From positions 46,878 to 110,877 of the forward strand of contig JAFLDV010000010.1 of NCBI GenBank assembly GCA_017302255.1: DNA of 64,000 nt, written 5' to 3'. A model generated the notes under the pieces. It saw nothing but the letters and a program-made list of their open reading frames with translations, made no database searches and was not told the origin of the DNA. A program made the translations under genes and the position numbers. Positions 51,744 through 61,809 of the stretch are shown here, piece by piece. Origin of the DNA: Gammaproteobacteria bacterium. GTDB lineage: Bacteria > Pseudomonadota > Gammaproteobacteria > Enterobacterales > Alteromonadaceae. Numbering within the stretch: position 1 is the stretch's first letter; each line of letters starts with the position of its first letter.

Positions 51744-54368
51744 TTAGCCTTCTATTACATCGGTCAATTGTTCCACCAGAACCCGGCGCAAACGCGCCTG
51801 TTCATCAGCTGATAAAGCTTGGTCCTGACGGGTCGAAATCATGAAAAAGTCTTCTGCGCGTTCACCAATTGTGGTGATTTTCGCCGCGTGAATATTAATT
51901 TCACATTGGGAAAACACTTGGCCTATGGTGGCCAACAATCCCGGCATATCAAGTGCGGCCAACTCAAGCATGGTGCGCTGTTTATTGGATGCGGGTAAAA
52001 ACACCACTTTCGGTGGCACGTGGAATGCCTTGAGCTGTTTGTTTGGCCTTGCTTTGCTGCGCTCAACCACGGCTTGTTGACTGATTGCGCCTTCGAGCGC
52101 TTTCTTCAGACTTTGGATCCGTGAGGTTGCAGTGACCGCATTACCATTTTGTTCCAACACCACAAAGGTATCCATGGCATAACCGTCTTTGTTAGTCATA
52201 ATCTGCGCATCGAAGATACTGACTTTTTTACCATCCAAAGCAGCAACAATCCGCGCAAATAAATTTGGTTGGTCGGCGGTATAGATGAACACTTGAGTGC
52301 CGCCACGCATCGCGGTCGGGCTGATGAGGACCATTGGTTGGCTAAAATCTGCATGCTGCAGCAAGTTTTCGGTATGCCAAGCAATTAACTTAGGGTTGTA
52401 GCGCGCGAAATAATCTGCTTTGAATTTACTCCAAAGTGGCGATACTTTGCTTTCGTCGATGCCTTGTTCAGCCAATAAACGCAGGGCTTCGGCTTGATGT
52501 TCCCGGATTTGATCACGTAGATCCATCGGTTTTTCCAAGCCGCGCCGGAAGGCTTTTTGCGTGCCCAAATATAACTCACGCAACAACGAGCCTTTCCAGT
52601 CATTCCACAAATTGTCATTGGTGGCGCGGATGTCGGCAAGGGTCAAGCAATACAGATAGTTAAGACGCGTTTCGTCACGAACCTTCTCGGCAAATTCAGC
52701 AATAACAGCAGGGTCATGAATATCACGGCGTTGTGCTGTCACCGACATCAACAAATGTTGTTCAACTAACCATACGATTAGTTTGGTATCGAATTCGCTG
52801 AGTTTGTGTAATTTGCCAAATTCACGGGCGTCGAGTGCGCCAAGGTCTGAGTGATCGCCACCGCGGCCTTTTGCGATATCATGGAAAATGCCGGCCAAAT
52901 ACAATAACTCGGGTTTTTCCATGCGTTTGACGATGTCGGTGCACAGTGGAAATTCGTTAGCAAATTCGGGCACTGTGTAGCGATGAATATTTTTCAGCAC
53001 GCGATGTGTATGTTCATCAACTGTGTAGGCATGAAACAAGTCAAACTGCATCTGGCCAACAATGTTACGCCAAGGCAATAAATACGCCGCAAGAATGCCG
53101 TGACGATGCATTAAAGTAATGGCTAGGTCGAGGCCATTGGGATGGCGAATGATCGCCATAAACAGTTGGCGACAAGCTTCGTAATCCTGCAAATCGCCCA
53201 TCAAACGACGTAGCACTTGGCGCAGCAGTCGAATGGTTTCAGAATGAATGCCATGAATTTGCGGGCAATTGGCAACATGCCAAAATAGTCGCAGGATGTT
53301 TTCTCGGCGGGCAAAAACGGCTTTATCACTGGCATGGATTAAGTGTCCATGGATTTCGAACATATCATCCAGTTTTTGCACTTTGTATTTGCTGTGATTT
53401 TTTAAAATGCTGCCTTCAAAATGCTGCAGCAACATTTCATTTAATTCGCTGACGCGTTGCACGGTGCGGAAAAACCGCTTCATCATGCGCTCAACGGAGG
53501 CCTTGCCATCATCACCAAAACCAAGTTGTTTGGCCACCGCAGGTTGATAATCAAACAAGATCCGGTTTTCATTGCGGCCAGCTTCTATATGTAAGGCAAA
53601 GCGCATCTGCCAAAGATAAGCCTCACACTCCATCAACTCTTGATATTCGTCTTCGGTCAAATATTGATAAGCCACAAGTTCGCGCATGGTACGGGTGCGA
53701 AAATGCTTTTTCGCGACCCAACCAATGGTTTGAATATCGCGAAGACCACCAGGATTGGCCTTTAAATTCGGTTCAAGGTTGTAAGCGGTGCCGTGATATT
53801 GCGCGTGGCGCCTCTGTTGCTCATGGCGTTTGGCTTGGAAAAATTGATTACTTGGCCAAAAATTATCTTTGCTGACTTCGACAGAAAGTTGGTCGAATAA
53901 CTGTTTGTTGCCACATAAAAAGCGCATTTCCATCAGGTTTGTGGCAATAGTTATATCATCTTTGCCCAGCGACACTGATTCTTTAATGGTGCGAACGCTG
54001 TGACCAACCTCGAGGCGAAGGTCCCACAATAAAGTGACAAACTTACCGATTTGCTCTTGTAAGGCTGGATTTAAGCGTGATTCGGTGAGGATCAATAAAT
54101 CGATATCAGAAAACGGGTGCAATTCACCGCGGCCATAACCACCGACGGCAATCAGTGATAGTTGTTTTTGCCGATCAAGATCGAAGTGACGCCACAACGA
54201 CGCCAACACATCATCGATGAATTTAGCGCGGGCCCGCACCAAATTGGCGACGGGCTGCGTTTGCGCTTGGACTTTCAAGTACTCCAGAAAGTCCGCAAAA
54301 TGTTTCTTGTAACTGTCTAGGGTAAATTGGCCCGGGACGGTTTTATCAAAAGCTATCGCCGTTGTCAT
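51744..54368 (-). CDS. glnD: [Protein PII] uridylyltransferase / uridylyl-removing enzyme
   Basis: Senses glutamine and adds or removes UMP on PII proteins to set nitrogen metabolism. The 874 residues show all GlnD domains in order: nucleotidyltransferase ([19 protein letters not shown], near residues 73-91), the helical linker, an HD domain for deuridylylation ([14 protein letters not shown] and [15 protein letters not shown]) and two C-terminal ACT domains ([18 protein letters not shown] and [20 protein letters not shown]). Length agrees with the family. It lies between map and dapD. Confidence 0.97.
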   Translation of the reverse strand: MTTAIAFDKTVPGQFTLDSYKKHFADFLEYLKVQAQTQPVANLVRARAKFIDDVLASLWRHFDLDRQKQLSLIAVGGYGRGELHPFSDIDLLILTESRLNPALQEQIGKFVTLLWDLRLEVGHSVRTIKESVSLGKDDITIATNLMEMRFLCGNKQLFDQLSVEVSKDNFWPSNQFFQAKRHEQQRRHAQYHGTAYNLEPNLKANPGGLRDIQTIGWVAKKHFRTRTMRELVAYQYLTEDEYQELMECEAYLWQMRFALHIEAGRNENRILFDYQPAVAKQLGFGDDGKASVERMMKRFFRTVQRVSELNEMLLQHFEGSILKNHSKYKVQKLDDMFEIHGHLIHASDKAVFARRENILRLFWHVANCPQIHGIHSETIRLLRQVLRRLMGDLQDYEACRQLFMAIIRHPNGLDLAITLMHRHGILAAYLLPWRNIVGQMQFDLFHAYTVDEHTHRVLKNIHRYTVPEFANEFPLCTDIVKRMEKPELLYLAGIFHDIAKGRGGDHSDLGALDAREFGKLHKLSEFDTKLIVWLVEQHLLMSVTAQRRDIHDPAVIAEFAEKVRDETRLNYLYCLTLADIRATNDNLWNDWKGSLLRELYLGTQKAFRRGLEKPMDLRDQIREHQAEALRLLAEQGIDESKVSPLWSKFKADYFARYNPKLIAWHTENLLQHADFSQPMVLISPTAMRGGTQVFIYTADQPNLFARIVAALDGKKVSIFDAQIMTNKDGYAMDTFVVLEQNGNAVTATSRIQSLKKALEGAISQQAVVERSKARPNKQLKAFHVPPKVVFLPASNKQRTMLELAALDMPGLLATIGQVFSQCEINIHAAKITTIGERAEDFFMISTRQDQALSADEQARLRRVLVEQLTDVIEG

Positions 54369-54399
54369 GCACTGTTACCCTGTATCGACAGGGGACTAG

Positions 54400-55194
54400 T
54401 TAGGCGTCCGCTGTCAGGATCCGTTCAATTGTGTCATCTGATCGCAGGGTCAGAATTTCACAGCCCGTGTCCGTCACTAAAATGGTGTGCTCGAACTGTG
54501 CTGATAAACTACGATCTTTCGTCACAACCGTCCAGCCGTCTTTTAACAATTTACTATGACGATCGCCGGCATTCACCATTGGTTCGATAGTGATACACAT
54601 GCCTGACTTCAAAACATCGCCAGTGCCCGGGCGGCCGTAATGCAAAACTTGCGGATCTTCATGGAACACAGCACCGATGCCATGACCACAATATTCTCGA
54701 ACGATTGAGTAGTTGTGCTTTTCCGCATGTACTTGGATAGCATGGCCAATATCGCCAAGGCGGGCGCCGTTTTTCACTTTGCGCAGACCTAAGTACAGAG
54801 ATTCTTGGGTCACTCGGATTAAGCGATCCGCTAAAATGCTCGGTTTACCCACCACGAACATCTTTGAAGTATCACCATGGAAACCGTCTTTGATTACCGT
54901 AATATCGATATTGACGATATCGCCATCTTTCAGCACTTTTTCGTCATCTGGAATACCATGACAAATCACATGGTTTACTGAAGTACAGATAGATTTTGGG
55001 AAGCCGTGGTAATTAAGTGGAGCAGGGATGCTCTGCTGCACATTTACCATGTACTCATGGCAAATCCGGTCAAGTTCGCCGGTGCTGATGCCTGGCTTCA
55101 CATGAGGCTCAATCATTTCAAGCACTTCTGCGGCTAAACGGCCAGCAATACGCATTTTCTCAATTTGTTCGGCGGTCTTAATGGTGGCAGCCAT
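54400..55194 (-). CDS. map: Type I methionine aminopeptidase
   Basis: Removes the initiator methionine from nascent proteins. The 264-residue type Ia enzyme has the five metal ligands in the expected blocks: GDIVNIDITVIKDGFHGDTS (two Asp), YCGHGIGAVFHEDP (His), ITIEPMVNAG (Glu) and SAQFEHTILVTD (Glu). ATG 55194 (MAATIKT) matches the usual length and start; the frame extends ten codons upstream. It is divergent from rpsB, the normal arrangement in gammaproteobacteria. Confidence 0.97.
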   Translation of the reverse strand: MAATIKTAEQIEKMRIAGRLAAEVLEMIEPHVKPGISTGELDRICHEYMVNVQQSIPAPLNYHGFPKSICTSVNHVICHGIPDDEKVLKDGDIVNIDITVIKDGFHGDTSKMFVVGKPSILADRLIRVTQESLYLGLRKVKNGARLGDIGHAIQVHAEKHNYSIVREYCGHGIGAVFHEDPQVLHYGRPGTGDVLKSGMCITIEPMVNAGDRHSKLLKDGWTVVTKDRSLSAQFEHTILVTDTGCEILTLRSDDTIERILTADA

Positions 55195-55361
55195 AAGGTC
55201 TCTCTCTGCTGTAAAACTACACAATGGATTGTGTTTAAGGGGCGGCTATGGTATAAAGCGCACCGCAATTTGGCAATTAAAGCTGCTGTATTTTAGTGAA
55301 TAAATCTGTAGCCGCCTTATATGCAATCATAAATTAATTAAACAACACACATATACCGTCA

Positions 55362-55435
55362 CATAAACCGGGGTGCTGTAAGAGATTACAGTCGGATTTA
55401 TGGGGTATATGGAGGCCTAACCCCCATTAAGGAAT
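55362..55435 (+). ncRNA. Structured rpsB mRNA leader (candidate S2 autoregulatory element)
   Basis: Two helices precede rpsB. The first (55362-55402) pairs CATAAACCG with CGGATTTATG around an inner CTGTAA/TTACAG helix capped by GAGA. The second pairs GGGG near 55402 with CCCC near 55421 and ends just before AAGGA. Ribosomal protein S2 is known to repress rpsB-tsf through a conserved leader in gammaproteobacteria; this structure occupies the same place. Confidence 0.6.
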
Positions 55436-55443
55436 TACTCAAA

Positions 55444-56172
55444 ATGGCTAAAGTTTCAATGCGCGATATGCTCCAAGCGGGCGTACATTTCGGTCACCAA
55501 ACTCGTTACTGGAACCCAAAAATGAAGCCTTTCATTTTCGGTGCTCGTAACCGCGTTCATATCATCAACTTGGAAAAAACTGTTCCAATGATGAACGACG
55601 CGCTGACTTTCATCCAGTCAGTTGCTGCGAAAAAAGGTAAAATCCTGTTCGTTGGTACCAAACGTGCTGCCTCTGAAGCAATCAAAGAAGCTGCGCTGCA
55701 AGCTGACCAGTACTACGTCAACCACCGCTGGTTAGGCGGTATGCTGACTAACTGGAAAACTGTTCGTCAGTCTATCAAACGCTTAAAAGACCTGGAACAA
55801 CAAAGCCAGGACGGTACTTTCGAGAAGCTGACCAAAAAAGAAGCTCTGGACCGTACTCGTGAGATGGAAAAACTGGAGAAGAGCTTAGGCGGTATCAAAG
55901 ATATGGGCGGTTTACCAGACGCTCTGTTCGTAATCGATGCTGACCATGAACACATTGCTATCAAAGAAGCTAACAACCTGGGTATTCCAGTTGTTTCTAT
56001 CGTTGATACCAACTCTGATCCTAAAGGTGTTGACTTTGTCATCCCAGGTAACGACGACGCTATCCGCGCAATTCAGTTATACCTGAGCGCTGTAAACCAA
56101 GCGATCGGTGAAGGCCGTGACAAAAACATCGAAGTTCAAGCTGAAGCTGACAACTTCGTAGCAGCTGAGTAA
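55444..56172 (+). CDS. rpsB: 30S ribosomal protein S2
   Basis: Primary component of the small subunit, needed with S1 for mRNA binding. The 242-residue protein begins [19 protein letters not shown] and contains the family blocks [39 protein letters not shown] and [19 protein letters not shown] precedes the ATG. A structured leader probably provides autoregulation. It heads the rpsB-tsf operon. Confidence 0.98.
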   Translation: MAKVSMRDMLQAGVHFGHQTRYWNPKMKPFIFGARNRVHIINLEKTVPMMNDALTFIQSVAAKKGKILFVGTKRAASEAIKEAALQADQYYVNHRWLGGMLTNWKTVRQSIKRLKDLEQQSQDGTFEKLTKKEALDRTREMEKLEKSLGGIKDMGGLPDALFVIDADHEHIAIKEANNLGIPVVSIVDTNSDPKGVDFVIPGNDDAIRAIQLYLSAVNQAIGEGRDKNIEVQAEADNFVAAE

Positions 56173-56182
56173 TTCAGCTGTG

Positions 56183-56212
56183 TGTTGCGGTTTAGTACGC
56201 TAAACCGCAACA
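56183..56212 (+). promoter_or_regulatory. Hairpin in the rpsB-tsf spacer
   Basis: A 13-bp perfect stem, TGTTGCGGTTTAG with CTAAACCGCAACA around TACG, a stable UACG tetraloop-type cap. Little T tract follows; possibly a processing or attenuation site. Confidence 0.65.
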
Positions 56213-56230
56213 TCCACCTTATTTTACCAA

Positions 56231-56252
56231 CAGGGGCAGCAGCCCCTGTTTG
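56231..56252 (+). terminator. Second hairpin in the rpsB-tsf spacer, partial terminator
   Basis: CAGGGGC pairs with GCCCCTG around 4 nt and is followed by TTTGTT. It resembles an attenuator and would make the rpsB transcript more abundant than tsf. Confidence 0.6.
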
Positions 56253-56281
56253 TTCAACCTGATTGAATGTGAGGAATTCCC

Positions 56282-57154
56282 ATGGCCGTAACTGCCGGAA
56301 TGGTTAAAGAATTACGCGAGCGCACTGGCGCTGGCATGATGGACTGCAAAAAAGCCTTAGAAGAAACCAACGGTGACATCGAAGGCGCAATCGAACTGAT
56401 GCGTAAAAACGGTCAAGCAAAAGCTGCCAAAAAAGCAGGCCGTATCGCTGCTGAAGGTACTGTGATCACTCGCGTTGGTAACGGTTATGCAGTAGCCATT
56501 GAATTCAACTGCGAAACGGACTTCGTTGGCCGTGACGCAAGCTTCTTAGCCTTTGCTAACGCAGCTGCAGACTTAGCTCACGCAAACCAACTGTTCACTG
56601 TTGATGCATTATTAGCTGCTTCATTAGGTGATTCAACTGTTGAAGAAGCGCGCGCAACTTTAGTTACCAAAATTGGTGAAAACATCAACGTGCGCCGTAT
56701 CTCTGTTGCTCAAGGCGACGTGATCGGTCAGTACACTCACTCTGGCCGTATCGGCGTGTTAGTGGTACTGGAAGGCGGTAACGAAGATATCGCTAAAGAC
56801 GTTGCTATGCACGTTGCTGCTAACAACCCTTCATTCCTGACTCCAGAGTCAGTGCCTGCTGAAGTTGTAGCAAAAGAGCAAGAAATCCAAATCGAAATCG
56901 CCATCAACAGCGGCAAGCCAAAAGAAATCGCTGAGAAAATGGTTGCTGGTCGTATGACTAAGTTCACCGGTGAAGTTTCTTTAACTGGTCAAGCTTTCGT
57001 AAAAGACCCAGCTATCACTACTGGCGACTTCCTGAAGCAACACGGCGCTAAAGCTGTTAGCTTCATCCGTCTGGAAGTTGGCGAAGGTATCGAAAAACAG
57101 GAAACTGACTTCGCTGCCGAAGTAGCTGCGCAAATTGCTGCTGCTAAAAAGTAA
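56282..57154 (+). CDS. tsf: Elongation factor Ts
   Basis: Nucleotide exchange factor for EF-Tu. The 290 residues show the N-terminal UBA-like domain ([26 protein letters not shown]), the TDFVGRD signature that inserts into EF-Tu, the coiled-coil region and the C-terminal module. GAGG lies upstream of the ATG. Codon use is strongly biased, as expected for a highly expressed gene. A terminator lies 37 nt after the stop. Confidence 0.98.
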   Translation: MAVTAGMVKELRERTGAGMMDCKKALEETNGDIEGAIELMRKNGQAKAAKKAGRIAAEGTVITRVGNGYAVAIEFNCETDFVGRDASFLAFANAAADLAHANQLFTVDALLAASLGDSTVEEARATLVTKIGENINVRRISVAQGDVIGQYTHSGRIGVLVVLEGGNEDIAKDVAMHVAANNPSFLTPESVPAEVVAKEQEIQIEIAINSGKPKEIAEKMVAGRMTKFTGEVSLTGQAFVKDPAITTGDFLKQHGAKAVSFIRLEVGEGIEKQETDFAAEVAAQIAAAKK

Positions 57155-57191
57155 TGCGAGCTTTAGCTAACGGCTAAAAACCGCTAAAATT

Positions 57192-57226
57192 ACCGCGACC
57201 CGGCCAAGCCCGTCGCGGTTTTTTTT
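57192..57226 (+). terminator. Terminator after tsf
   Basis: An 8-bp stem, ACCGCGAC with GTCGCGGT around a 12-nt loop, runs into eight T residues. It ends two bases before the tandem repeat array. Confidence 0.9.
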
Positions 57227-57228
57227 AT

Positions 57229-57395
57229 GTACAGGAAGTACGGTACGTCGACATTGCAGGAGCATTTGTCGACGCAGGTACAGGAAGTACGGTACGTCGA
57301 CATTGCAGGAGCATTTGTCGACGCAGGTACAGGAAGTACGGTACGTCGACATTGCAGGAGCATTTGTCGACGCAGGTACAGGAAGTACGGTACGT
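57229..57395. repeat. Perfect 49-bp tandem repeat, three full copies plus 20 bp
   Basis: The copies begin at 57229, 57278 and 57327 and are identical; a partial fourth starts at 57376 and ends after 20 bases. Each unit holds inverted repeats: TGTCGACG and CGTCGACA flank a segment with GTAC-AGGAA-GTAC, and the other half can pair CGTCGACA with TGTCGACG around a TGC-AGGA-GCA core. The array could therefore fold into alternating hairpins. The period is not a multiple of 3, and the long ORFs across it on both strands are repeat artefacts. Confidence 0.95.
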
Positions 57396-57554
57396 TGTTA
57401 GTGCAAAATGCATTAGCAATGTACAAAGATTTACCAGGTGCACCAGCGGACGGCACCGGCAGGAGCCAATCCGAAGTCTATCGATAACATGCAACTATGG
57501 ACACCGCTTCAAATGATAAATGAAACAAATTCAACTCGGCATGATGGGGATCTC
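57396..57554 (+). promoter_or_regulatory. pyrH upstream region
   Basis: A frame is open here but does not resemble UMP kinase. The promoter for pyrH-frr should lie in this stretch, or within the repeat array, because a strong terminator precedes both; I found no convincing -35/-10 pair. Confidence 0.4.
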
Positions 57555-58295
57555 ATGAGCACAAATCCAAAACCAACCTACAGAAGAATTCTTTTAAAAC
57601 TCAGTGGTGAAGCCCTGATGGGTGAAGAAGGCTTTGGGATTGATCCTAAAGTGCTTGATCGTATGGCTGAAGAAATCAAAGAGTTAGTTGAGTTAGGTGT
57701 GCAAGTGGGCATCGTGATCGGTGGCGGCAATATTTTCCGTGGTGAAGGCTTAGCGAAAGCAGGCATGAATCGTGTTGTTGGCGATCACATGGGCATGCTG
57801 GCAACAGTGATGAACGGTTTAGCGATGCGTGATGCGTTACACCGCGCTTTTGTTAATGCGCGTCTGATGAGCGCTTTCCCATTAAATGGTGTGTGCGATA
57901 ACTACAGCTGGGCTGAAGCAATCAGCTTACTAAAATCTGGCCGCGTGGTGATCTTCTCTGCGGGCACTGGTAACCCATTCTTTACCACCGATTCTGCAGC
58001 TTGTTTGCGCGGTATCGAAATTGAAGCTGACTGTGTGTTAAAAGCCACGAAAGTTGATGGTGTTTACTCTGCAGATCCAGTGAAAGATCCTTCAGCAACC
58101 TTATACAGCAAACTGACTTATACCGAAGTGCTGGATAAAGAGTTAAAAGTGATGGATTTGGCCGCATTTACCTTGGCTCGCGACCACAATATGCAAATCC
58201 GCGTATTTAACATGAATAAGCCAGGCGCATTAAAACGCGTGATCATGGGCGAAGCCGAAGGCACAGTGATCGACCACGCGGAAAATTTACAGTAA
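57555..58295 (+). CDS. pyrH: UMP kinase
   Basis: Phosphorylates UMP to UDP in pyrimidine nucleotide synthesis. The 246-residue bacterial amino-acid-kinase-fold enzyme has [83 protein letters not shown] and [14 protein letters not shown]. The start [11 protein letters not shown] matches the family length; the open frame extends 39 codons upstream into the repeat-flanking region and is not used. The ribosome-binding site is GGGGA at 4-5 nt. frr follows. Confidence 0.97.
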   Translation: MSTNPKPTYRRILLKLSGEALMGEEGFGIDPKVLDRMAEEIKELVELGVQVGIVIGGGNIFRGEGLAKAGMNRVVGDHMGMLATVMNGLAMRDALHRAFVNARLMSAFPLNGVCDNYSWAEAISLLKSGRVVIFSAGTGNPFFTTDSAACLRGIEIEADCVLKATKVDGVYSADPVKDPSATLYSKLTYTEVLDKELKVMDLAAFTLARDHNMQIRVFNMNKPGALKRVIMGEAEGTVIDHAENLQ

Positions 58296-58336
58296 TATAG
58301 CCGCATGGCGAAAGCTTACGAATAAGGAACAACCAA

Positions 58337-58894
58337 GTGATTAATGAAATTTTACAAGACAGCAAAATTCGGATGGAAAAAAGCGTAGAAGCGCTGAAAA
58401 ACCAATTATCAAAAATCCGTACTGGTCGTGCACACCCAAGTTTACTGGATGGCATTCAAGTGTCTTACTACGGCTCTGATACGCCGTTACGCCAAGTAGC
58501 GAACGTTTCTGCAGAAGACGCGCGTACGCTGATGATTACTGTATTTGACCGCAGCATGATTCAAGCTGTAGAAAAAGCCATTATGCAATCTGATTTGGGT
58601 TTAAACCCAATCGGCGCAGGTACGAGCATTCGTGTGCCATTACCACCGTTAACTGAAGAACGTCGTAAAGACTTAGTGAAAGTGGTTCGTGGTGAAGCCG
58701 AAGGCGCTCGTGTTGCTGTACGTAATATCCGTCGTGATGCTAATGCTGACTTAAAAGCTTTGTTAAAAGACAAAGAAATCAGTGAAGATGATGAACGTCG
58801 CGCTTCAGACGAAATCCAAAAAATCACTGACGTCTGGGTGAAAAAAGTCGACGAAGTCTTAGCAGTGAAAGAAAAGGAATTAATGGCAGTTTAA
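58337..58894 (+). CDS. frr: Ribosome recycling factor
   Basis: Splits post-termination ribosomes together with EF-G. The 185 residues have [68 protein letters not shown] and the C-terminal helix domain. The start codon is GTG, preceded by AAGGA at 8 nt, and gives the expected N-terminus ([13 protein letters not shown]). It is downstream of pyrH, and a strong terminator follows. Confidence 0.97.
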   Translation: MINEILQDSKIRMEKSVEALKNQLSKIRTGRAHPSLLDGIQVSYYGSDTPLRQVANVSAEDARTLMITVFDRSMIQAVEKAIMQSDLGLNPIGAGTSIRVPLPPLTEERRKDLVKVVRGEAEGARVAVRNIRRDANADLKALLKDKEISEDDERRASDEIQKITDVWVKKVDEVLAVKEKELMAV

Positions 58895-58910
58895 TCGCTC
58901 GCCATTGTCG

Positions 58911-58947
58911 AAAAAGCGCCGTGCAGCTCACTTCGCGGCGCTTTTTT
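58911..58947 (+). terminator. Terminator after frr
   Basis: An 11-bp stem, AAAAAGCGCCG with CGGCGCTTTTT around a 14-nt loop, continues into T residues. It separates pyrH-frr from the uppS-bamA operon. Confidence 0.9.
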
Positions 58948-58976
58948 CTTAGAACAATAGCCGTAGGAACGGACGA

Positions 58977-59744
58977 ATGTCAGAACAGACCAAGGTGTTG
59001 AATAACGCTTTGCCGCAACATGTCGGAATCATTATGGATGGCAACGGTCGTTGGGCCGAACGCCAGGGCAAGCCACGAGTATGGGGCCATAAGAAAGGCG
59101 TGGATGCAGTGCGACGCGCGGTCAGCTTATGTCGTAAACTTGGCATCCCATCGTTAACCCTATTCGCATTTAGCAGTGAGAATTGGCGGCGGCCTGAAGA
59201 TGAAGTCAGTAGTCTGATGGAGTTGTTTTTGTTCGTGCTGCAAAAAGAAGTGAAAGCTTTACATAAGAACCAAGTACGCTTGAACATTATTGGTGATTTA
59301 TCAAAGTTCAGTGATAAGCTGCAGCAGAATATCGCCAAGGCGCAAGAGCTCACTAGCGGCAACACTGGCTTGACACTCAATGTCGCGGCCAATTATGGTG
59401 GGCGCTGGGATATTATTAACGCCAGTCAACAAATGGCGAAACAGGTAGCTGCTGGATCCTTGGCGCCTGAGGCAATTACGGAAGAGTTGTTTGCCAAACA
59501 TATTCAGATGCATGAACAGCCAGAACTCGATTTGTTGATCCGAACTGGTGGTGACATCCGCATCAGCAACTTTTTACTGTGGCAGGCCGCTTATGCTGAG
59601 CTTTGCTTTATTGAGACGTTATGGCCTGACTTTGATGATCAGGTTTTTGCCGACGCTATAGCCAGTTTTGTTAGTCGTGAACGCCGATTCGGCTGTACCG
59701 GCGCCCAAATTAGAGAGCTTGCGGCCGGAACAGTACAAGGATAA
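58977..59744 (+). CDS. uppS: Undecaprenyl diphosphate synthase
   Basis: cis-Prenyltransferase that makes the C55 lipid carrier for peptidoglycan and O-antigen. The 255 residues include HVGIIMDGNGRWAERQGKPR (catalytic Asp and structural P-loop), GHKKGVDAVRR, FSSENWRRPEDEV, and C-terminal DLLIRTGGDIRISNFLLWQAAYAEL. It lies 30 nt after the frr terminator and begins the envelope-biogenesis operon uppS-cdsA-dxr-rseP-bamA. Confidence 0.97.
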   Translation: MSEQTKVLNNALPQHVGIIMDGNGRWAERQGKPRVWGHKKGVDAVRRAVSLCRKLGIPSLTLFAFSSENWRRPEDEVSSLMELFLFVLQKEVKALHKNQVRLNIIGDLSKFSDKLQQNIAKAQELTSGNTGLTLNVAANYGGRWDIINASQQMAKQVAAGSLAPEAITEELFAKHIQMHEQPELDLLIRTGGDIRISNFLLWQAAYAELCFIETLWPDFDDQVFADAIASFVSRERRFGCTGAQIRELAAGTVQG

Positions 59745-59749
59745 TTAAT

Positions 59750-60610
59750 TTGTTTAAGCAACGGGTTCTCACCGCATTGCTGTTAGCGCCTCTCGCGCTT
59801 GCTGCAGTGTTCTTTCTGCCGCTCAGCGGTTTTGCTCTGTTTGTGGCTGTCGCGTTTTTGCTTGCAGCTTACGAATGGGCGAGTTTTTGTGGTTGGCAAA
59901 GCCTTGTGGCAAAACTTGGTTATGTCGCTATCACCGGTCTGGGTTTTGTCGGTTGTTATCTAGCTTTACCTGAACAATTGCATTGGCCAATTCAAACCAA
60001 TTTATTTGCTGACACTTTGCTATACGTGGGTATCGGTTGGTGGTTAGTCGCTGTCTTGTTGATTGTGTCTTTTACTCAGTCGAAAGAGTTTTGGCAACAC
60101 AACACGCTGCTCAAAGCGGTAATGGGGTTCACTACCTTACTTCCAAGTTTCGGTGCCATTCTGTTACTTCGCAATGTGGATTATGTGCAGTCGCCATATA
60201 CCGGTGCTTGGTTAATTTTCTCGCTCTTAGGTTTAGTTTGGGCCGCGGATGTCGGCGGCTATGTCATTGGCAAACCTTTTGGCAAACGCAAATTAATGCC
60301 AGCAGTAAGCCCTGGTAAAACTCTCGAAGGTTTATTCGGTGGAATGTTGTTTGTGCTGCTGTTAGTCACAGCTATTGCGGCGTATCGTGAATTTCCGCAA
60401 GACATGTGGTTATGGTATGGCGCTGCTGTATTGCTGACCTTGTTATCGGTGTTTGGTGATTTGTCTGAAAGTATGTTTAAGCGCGTAGCCGGATTAAAAG
60501 ACAGTGGCAGCATCATTCCTGGTCATGGTGGCATTATGGACCGCATTGATAGCCTTACTGCCACAGCACCGCTGTTCGCCTTGTTTGTGGCGCTGTTTGG
60601 TGGTTATTGA
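59750..60610 (+). CDS. cdsA: Phosphatidate cytidylyltransferase
   Basis: Makes CDP-diacylglycerol for phospholipid synthesis in the inner membrane. The 286-residue polytopic protein has about eight helices and the CDS signature in the C-terminal part (KRVAGLKDSGSIIPGHGGIMDRIDS), preceded by KRKLMPAVSPGKTLEG. The start codon is TTG with AAGG about 9 nt upstream; no ATG is suitably placed. The TGA stop overlaps the ATG of dxr by one base. Confidence 0.95.
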   Translation: MFKQRVLTALLLAPLALAAVFFLPLSGFALFVAVAFLLAAYEWASFCGWQSLVAKLGYVAITGLGFVGCYLALPEQLHWPIQTNLFADTLLYVGIGWWLVAVLLIVSFTQSKEFWQHNTLLKAVMGFTTLLPSFGAILLLRNVDYVQSPYTGAWLIFSLLGLVWAADVGGYVIGKPFGKRKLMPAVSPGKTLEGLFGGMLFVLLLVTAIAAYREFPQDMWLWYGAAVLLTLLSVFGDLSESMFKRVAGLKDSGSIIPGHGGIMDRIDSLTATAPLFALFVALFGGY

Positions 60611-61809
60611 TGCCTAAGCAGGTCGTTGTTTTAGGGGCTACGGGTTCCATCGGTTGCAGTACCTTAGATGTCATTGCCCAGCATCCAGGCGAGTTTCAAG
60701 TATTGGCGCTGACCGGTGGCCTGCGAGTTGATGTGTTATTCCGCCAATGCGTGAGCTTTAAGCCACGCTTTGCGGCAGTTTTGCAGGAAAAAGACGCCTC
60801 CGAATTACAACGTCAACTCAAGGATGCGGGTTTAAGCACGCAAGTGTTGGCTGGCGAGCAAGCTTTCTGTGACCTAGCTGCGCATCCTGATGCTGATATC
60901 GTTATGGCTGCCATTGTAGGTGCCGCTGGACTGTTACCAACCTTAGCTGCAGTCAAGCAAGGCAAAACCGTGTTACTCGCCAATAAAGAAGCCTTGGTGA
61001 TGAGCGGTGAACTGTTTATCGATGCCGTTAAGCAACATCAAGCTACTTTGCTACCCATCGATAGCGAGCATAACGCCATTTTCCAATGCCTACCTGCGGA
61101 TTTACAGGCTCATTCCTATCAAAGTGATTTGCAAAAAGCGGGTATTGCCAAGATCCTGCTGACTGGCAGTGGCGGTCCGTTTCGGCAAAAGCCTTTGGCT
61201 GAGTTTGCCGCGATCACCCCTGAGCAAGCTGTCGCCCATCCTAATTGGTCTATGGGCCGAAAAATTTCGGTCGATAGCGCGACCATGATGAATAAAGGCC
61301 TTGAGTTTATCGAAGCCCGTTGGCTGTTTAATTGCCAACCTCGCGATATCGAAGTGGTGATCCATCCACAAAGTATCATTCACTCAATGGTGCAGTACAG
61401 CGATGGTTCGGTAATAGCACAACTTGGTAATCCCGATATGCGCACACCTATTGCGCATGCCCTAGCATTTCCGAAACGAATAGCCACTACAGTAAAACCA
61501 TTAAACTTCTTCGAAGTTCCGGTATTTAGCTTCGAAAAACCAGATCCATCGCGTTACCCATGTTTGTTTTTAGCGATTGAAGCTTGCGGTGCAGGCCAAG
61601 GGGCTACCACGGCATTAAACGCTGCAAACGAGCTTGCGGTTGATGCATTTTTGGCCGGTAGAATTCCATTTACTAGTATCGCTGAAGTTAATGCTGCGAC
61701 CTTATCGCAATTTACCCACCATCAAGCGACGCAGTTGCAAGATATTCTGGCTGTTGATCAAGCTGCGCGCCGTCATGCCGAACAGTTATTGAGGACTATG
61801 CACGCATGA
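60610..61809 (+). CDS. dxr: 1-deoxy-D-xylulose 5-phosphate reductoisomerase
   Basis: First committed step of the MEP isoprenoid pathway, feeding the C55 carrier made by UppS. The 399 residues show VVVLGATGSIGCSTLDVI (NADPH site), LLANKEALVMSGELF, PIDSEHNAIFQCL (metal ligands), LLTGSGGPFR, HPNWSMGRKISVDSATMMNKGLE and HPQSIIHSMVQYSDGS. ATG 60610 overlaps the cdsA stop as TGATG; the frame's earlier TTG is one codon upstream. The stop overlaps rseP as ATGA. Confidence 0.97.
   Translation: MPKQVVVLGATGSIGCSTLDVIAQHPGEFQVLALTGGLRVDVLFRQCVSFKPRFAAVLQEKDASELQRQLKDAGLSTQVLAGEQAFCDLAAHPDADIVMAAIVGAAGLLPTLAAVKQGKTVLLANKEALVMSGELFIDAVKQHQATLLPIDSEHNAIFQCLPADLQAHSYQSDLQKAGIAKILLTGSGGPFRQKPLAEFAAITPEQAVAHPNWSMGRKISVDSATMMNKGLEFIEARWLFNCQPRDIEVVIHPQSIIHSMVQYSDGSVIAQLGNPDMRTPIAHALAFPKRIATTVKPLNFFEVPVFSFEKPDPSRYPCLFLAIEACGAGQGATTALNAANELAVDAFLAGRIPFTSIAEVNAATLSQFTHHQATQLQDILAVDQAARRHAEQLLRTMHA

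Noticed and set aside
52385..52639. Antisense and alternate-frame ORFs within glnD
   Set aside because: They are shadows of the strongly supported 874-residue GlnD frame.
57229..57395. CRISPR array
   Set aside because: Units are directly adjacent with no variable spacers, the 49-bp period is fully identical, and no cas genes are nearby.
57227..57487. An 86-codon plus-strand ORF and three minus-strand ORFs across the 49-bp repeat
   Set aside because: They exist because a 49-bp period without stops is read in rotating frames; no ribosome-binding site or recognisable protein is present.
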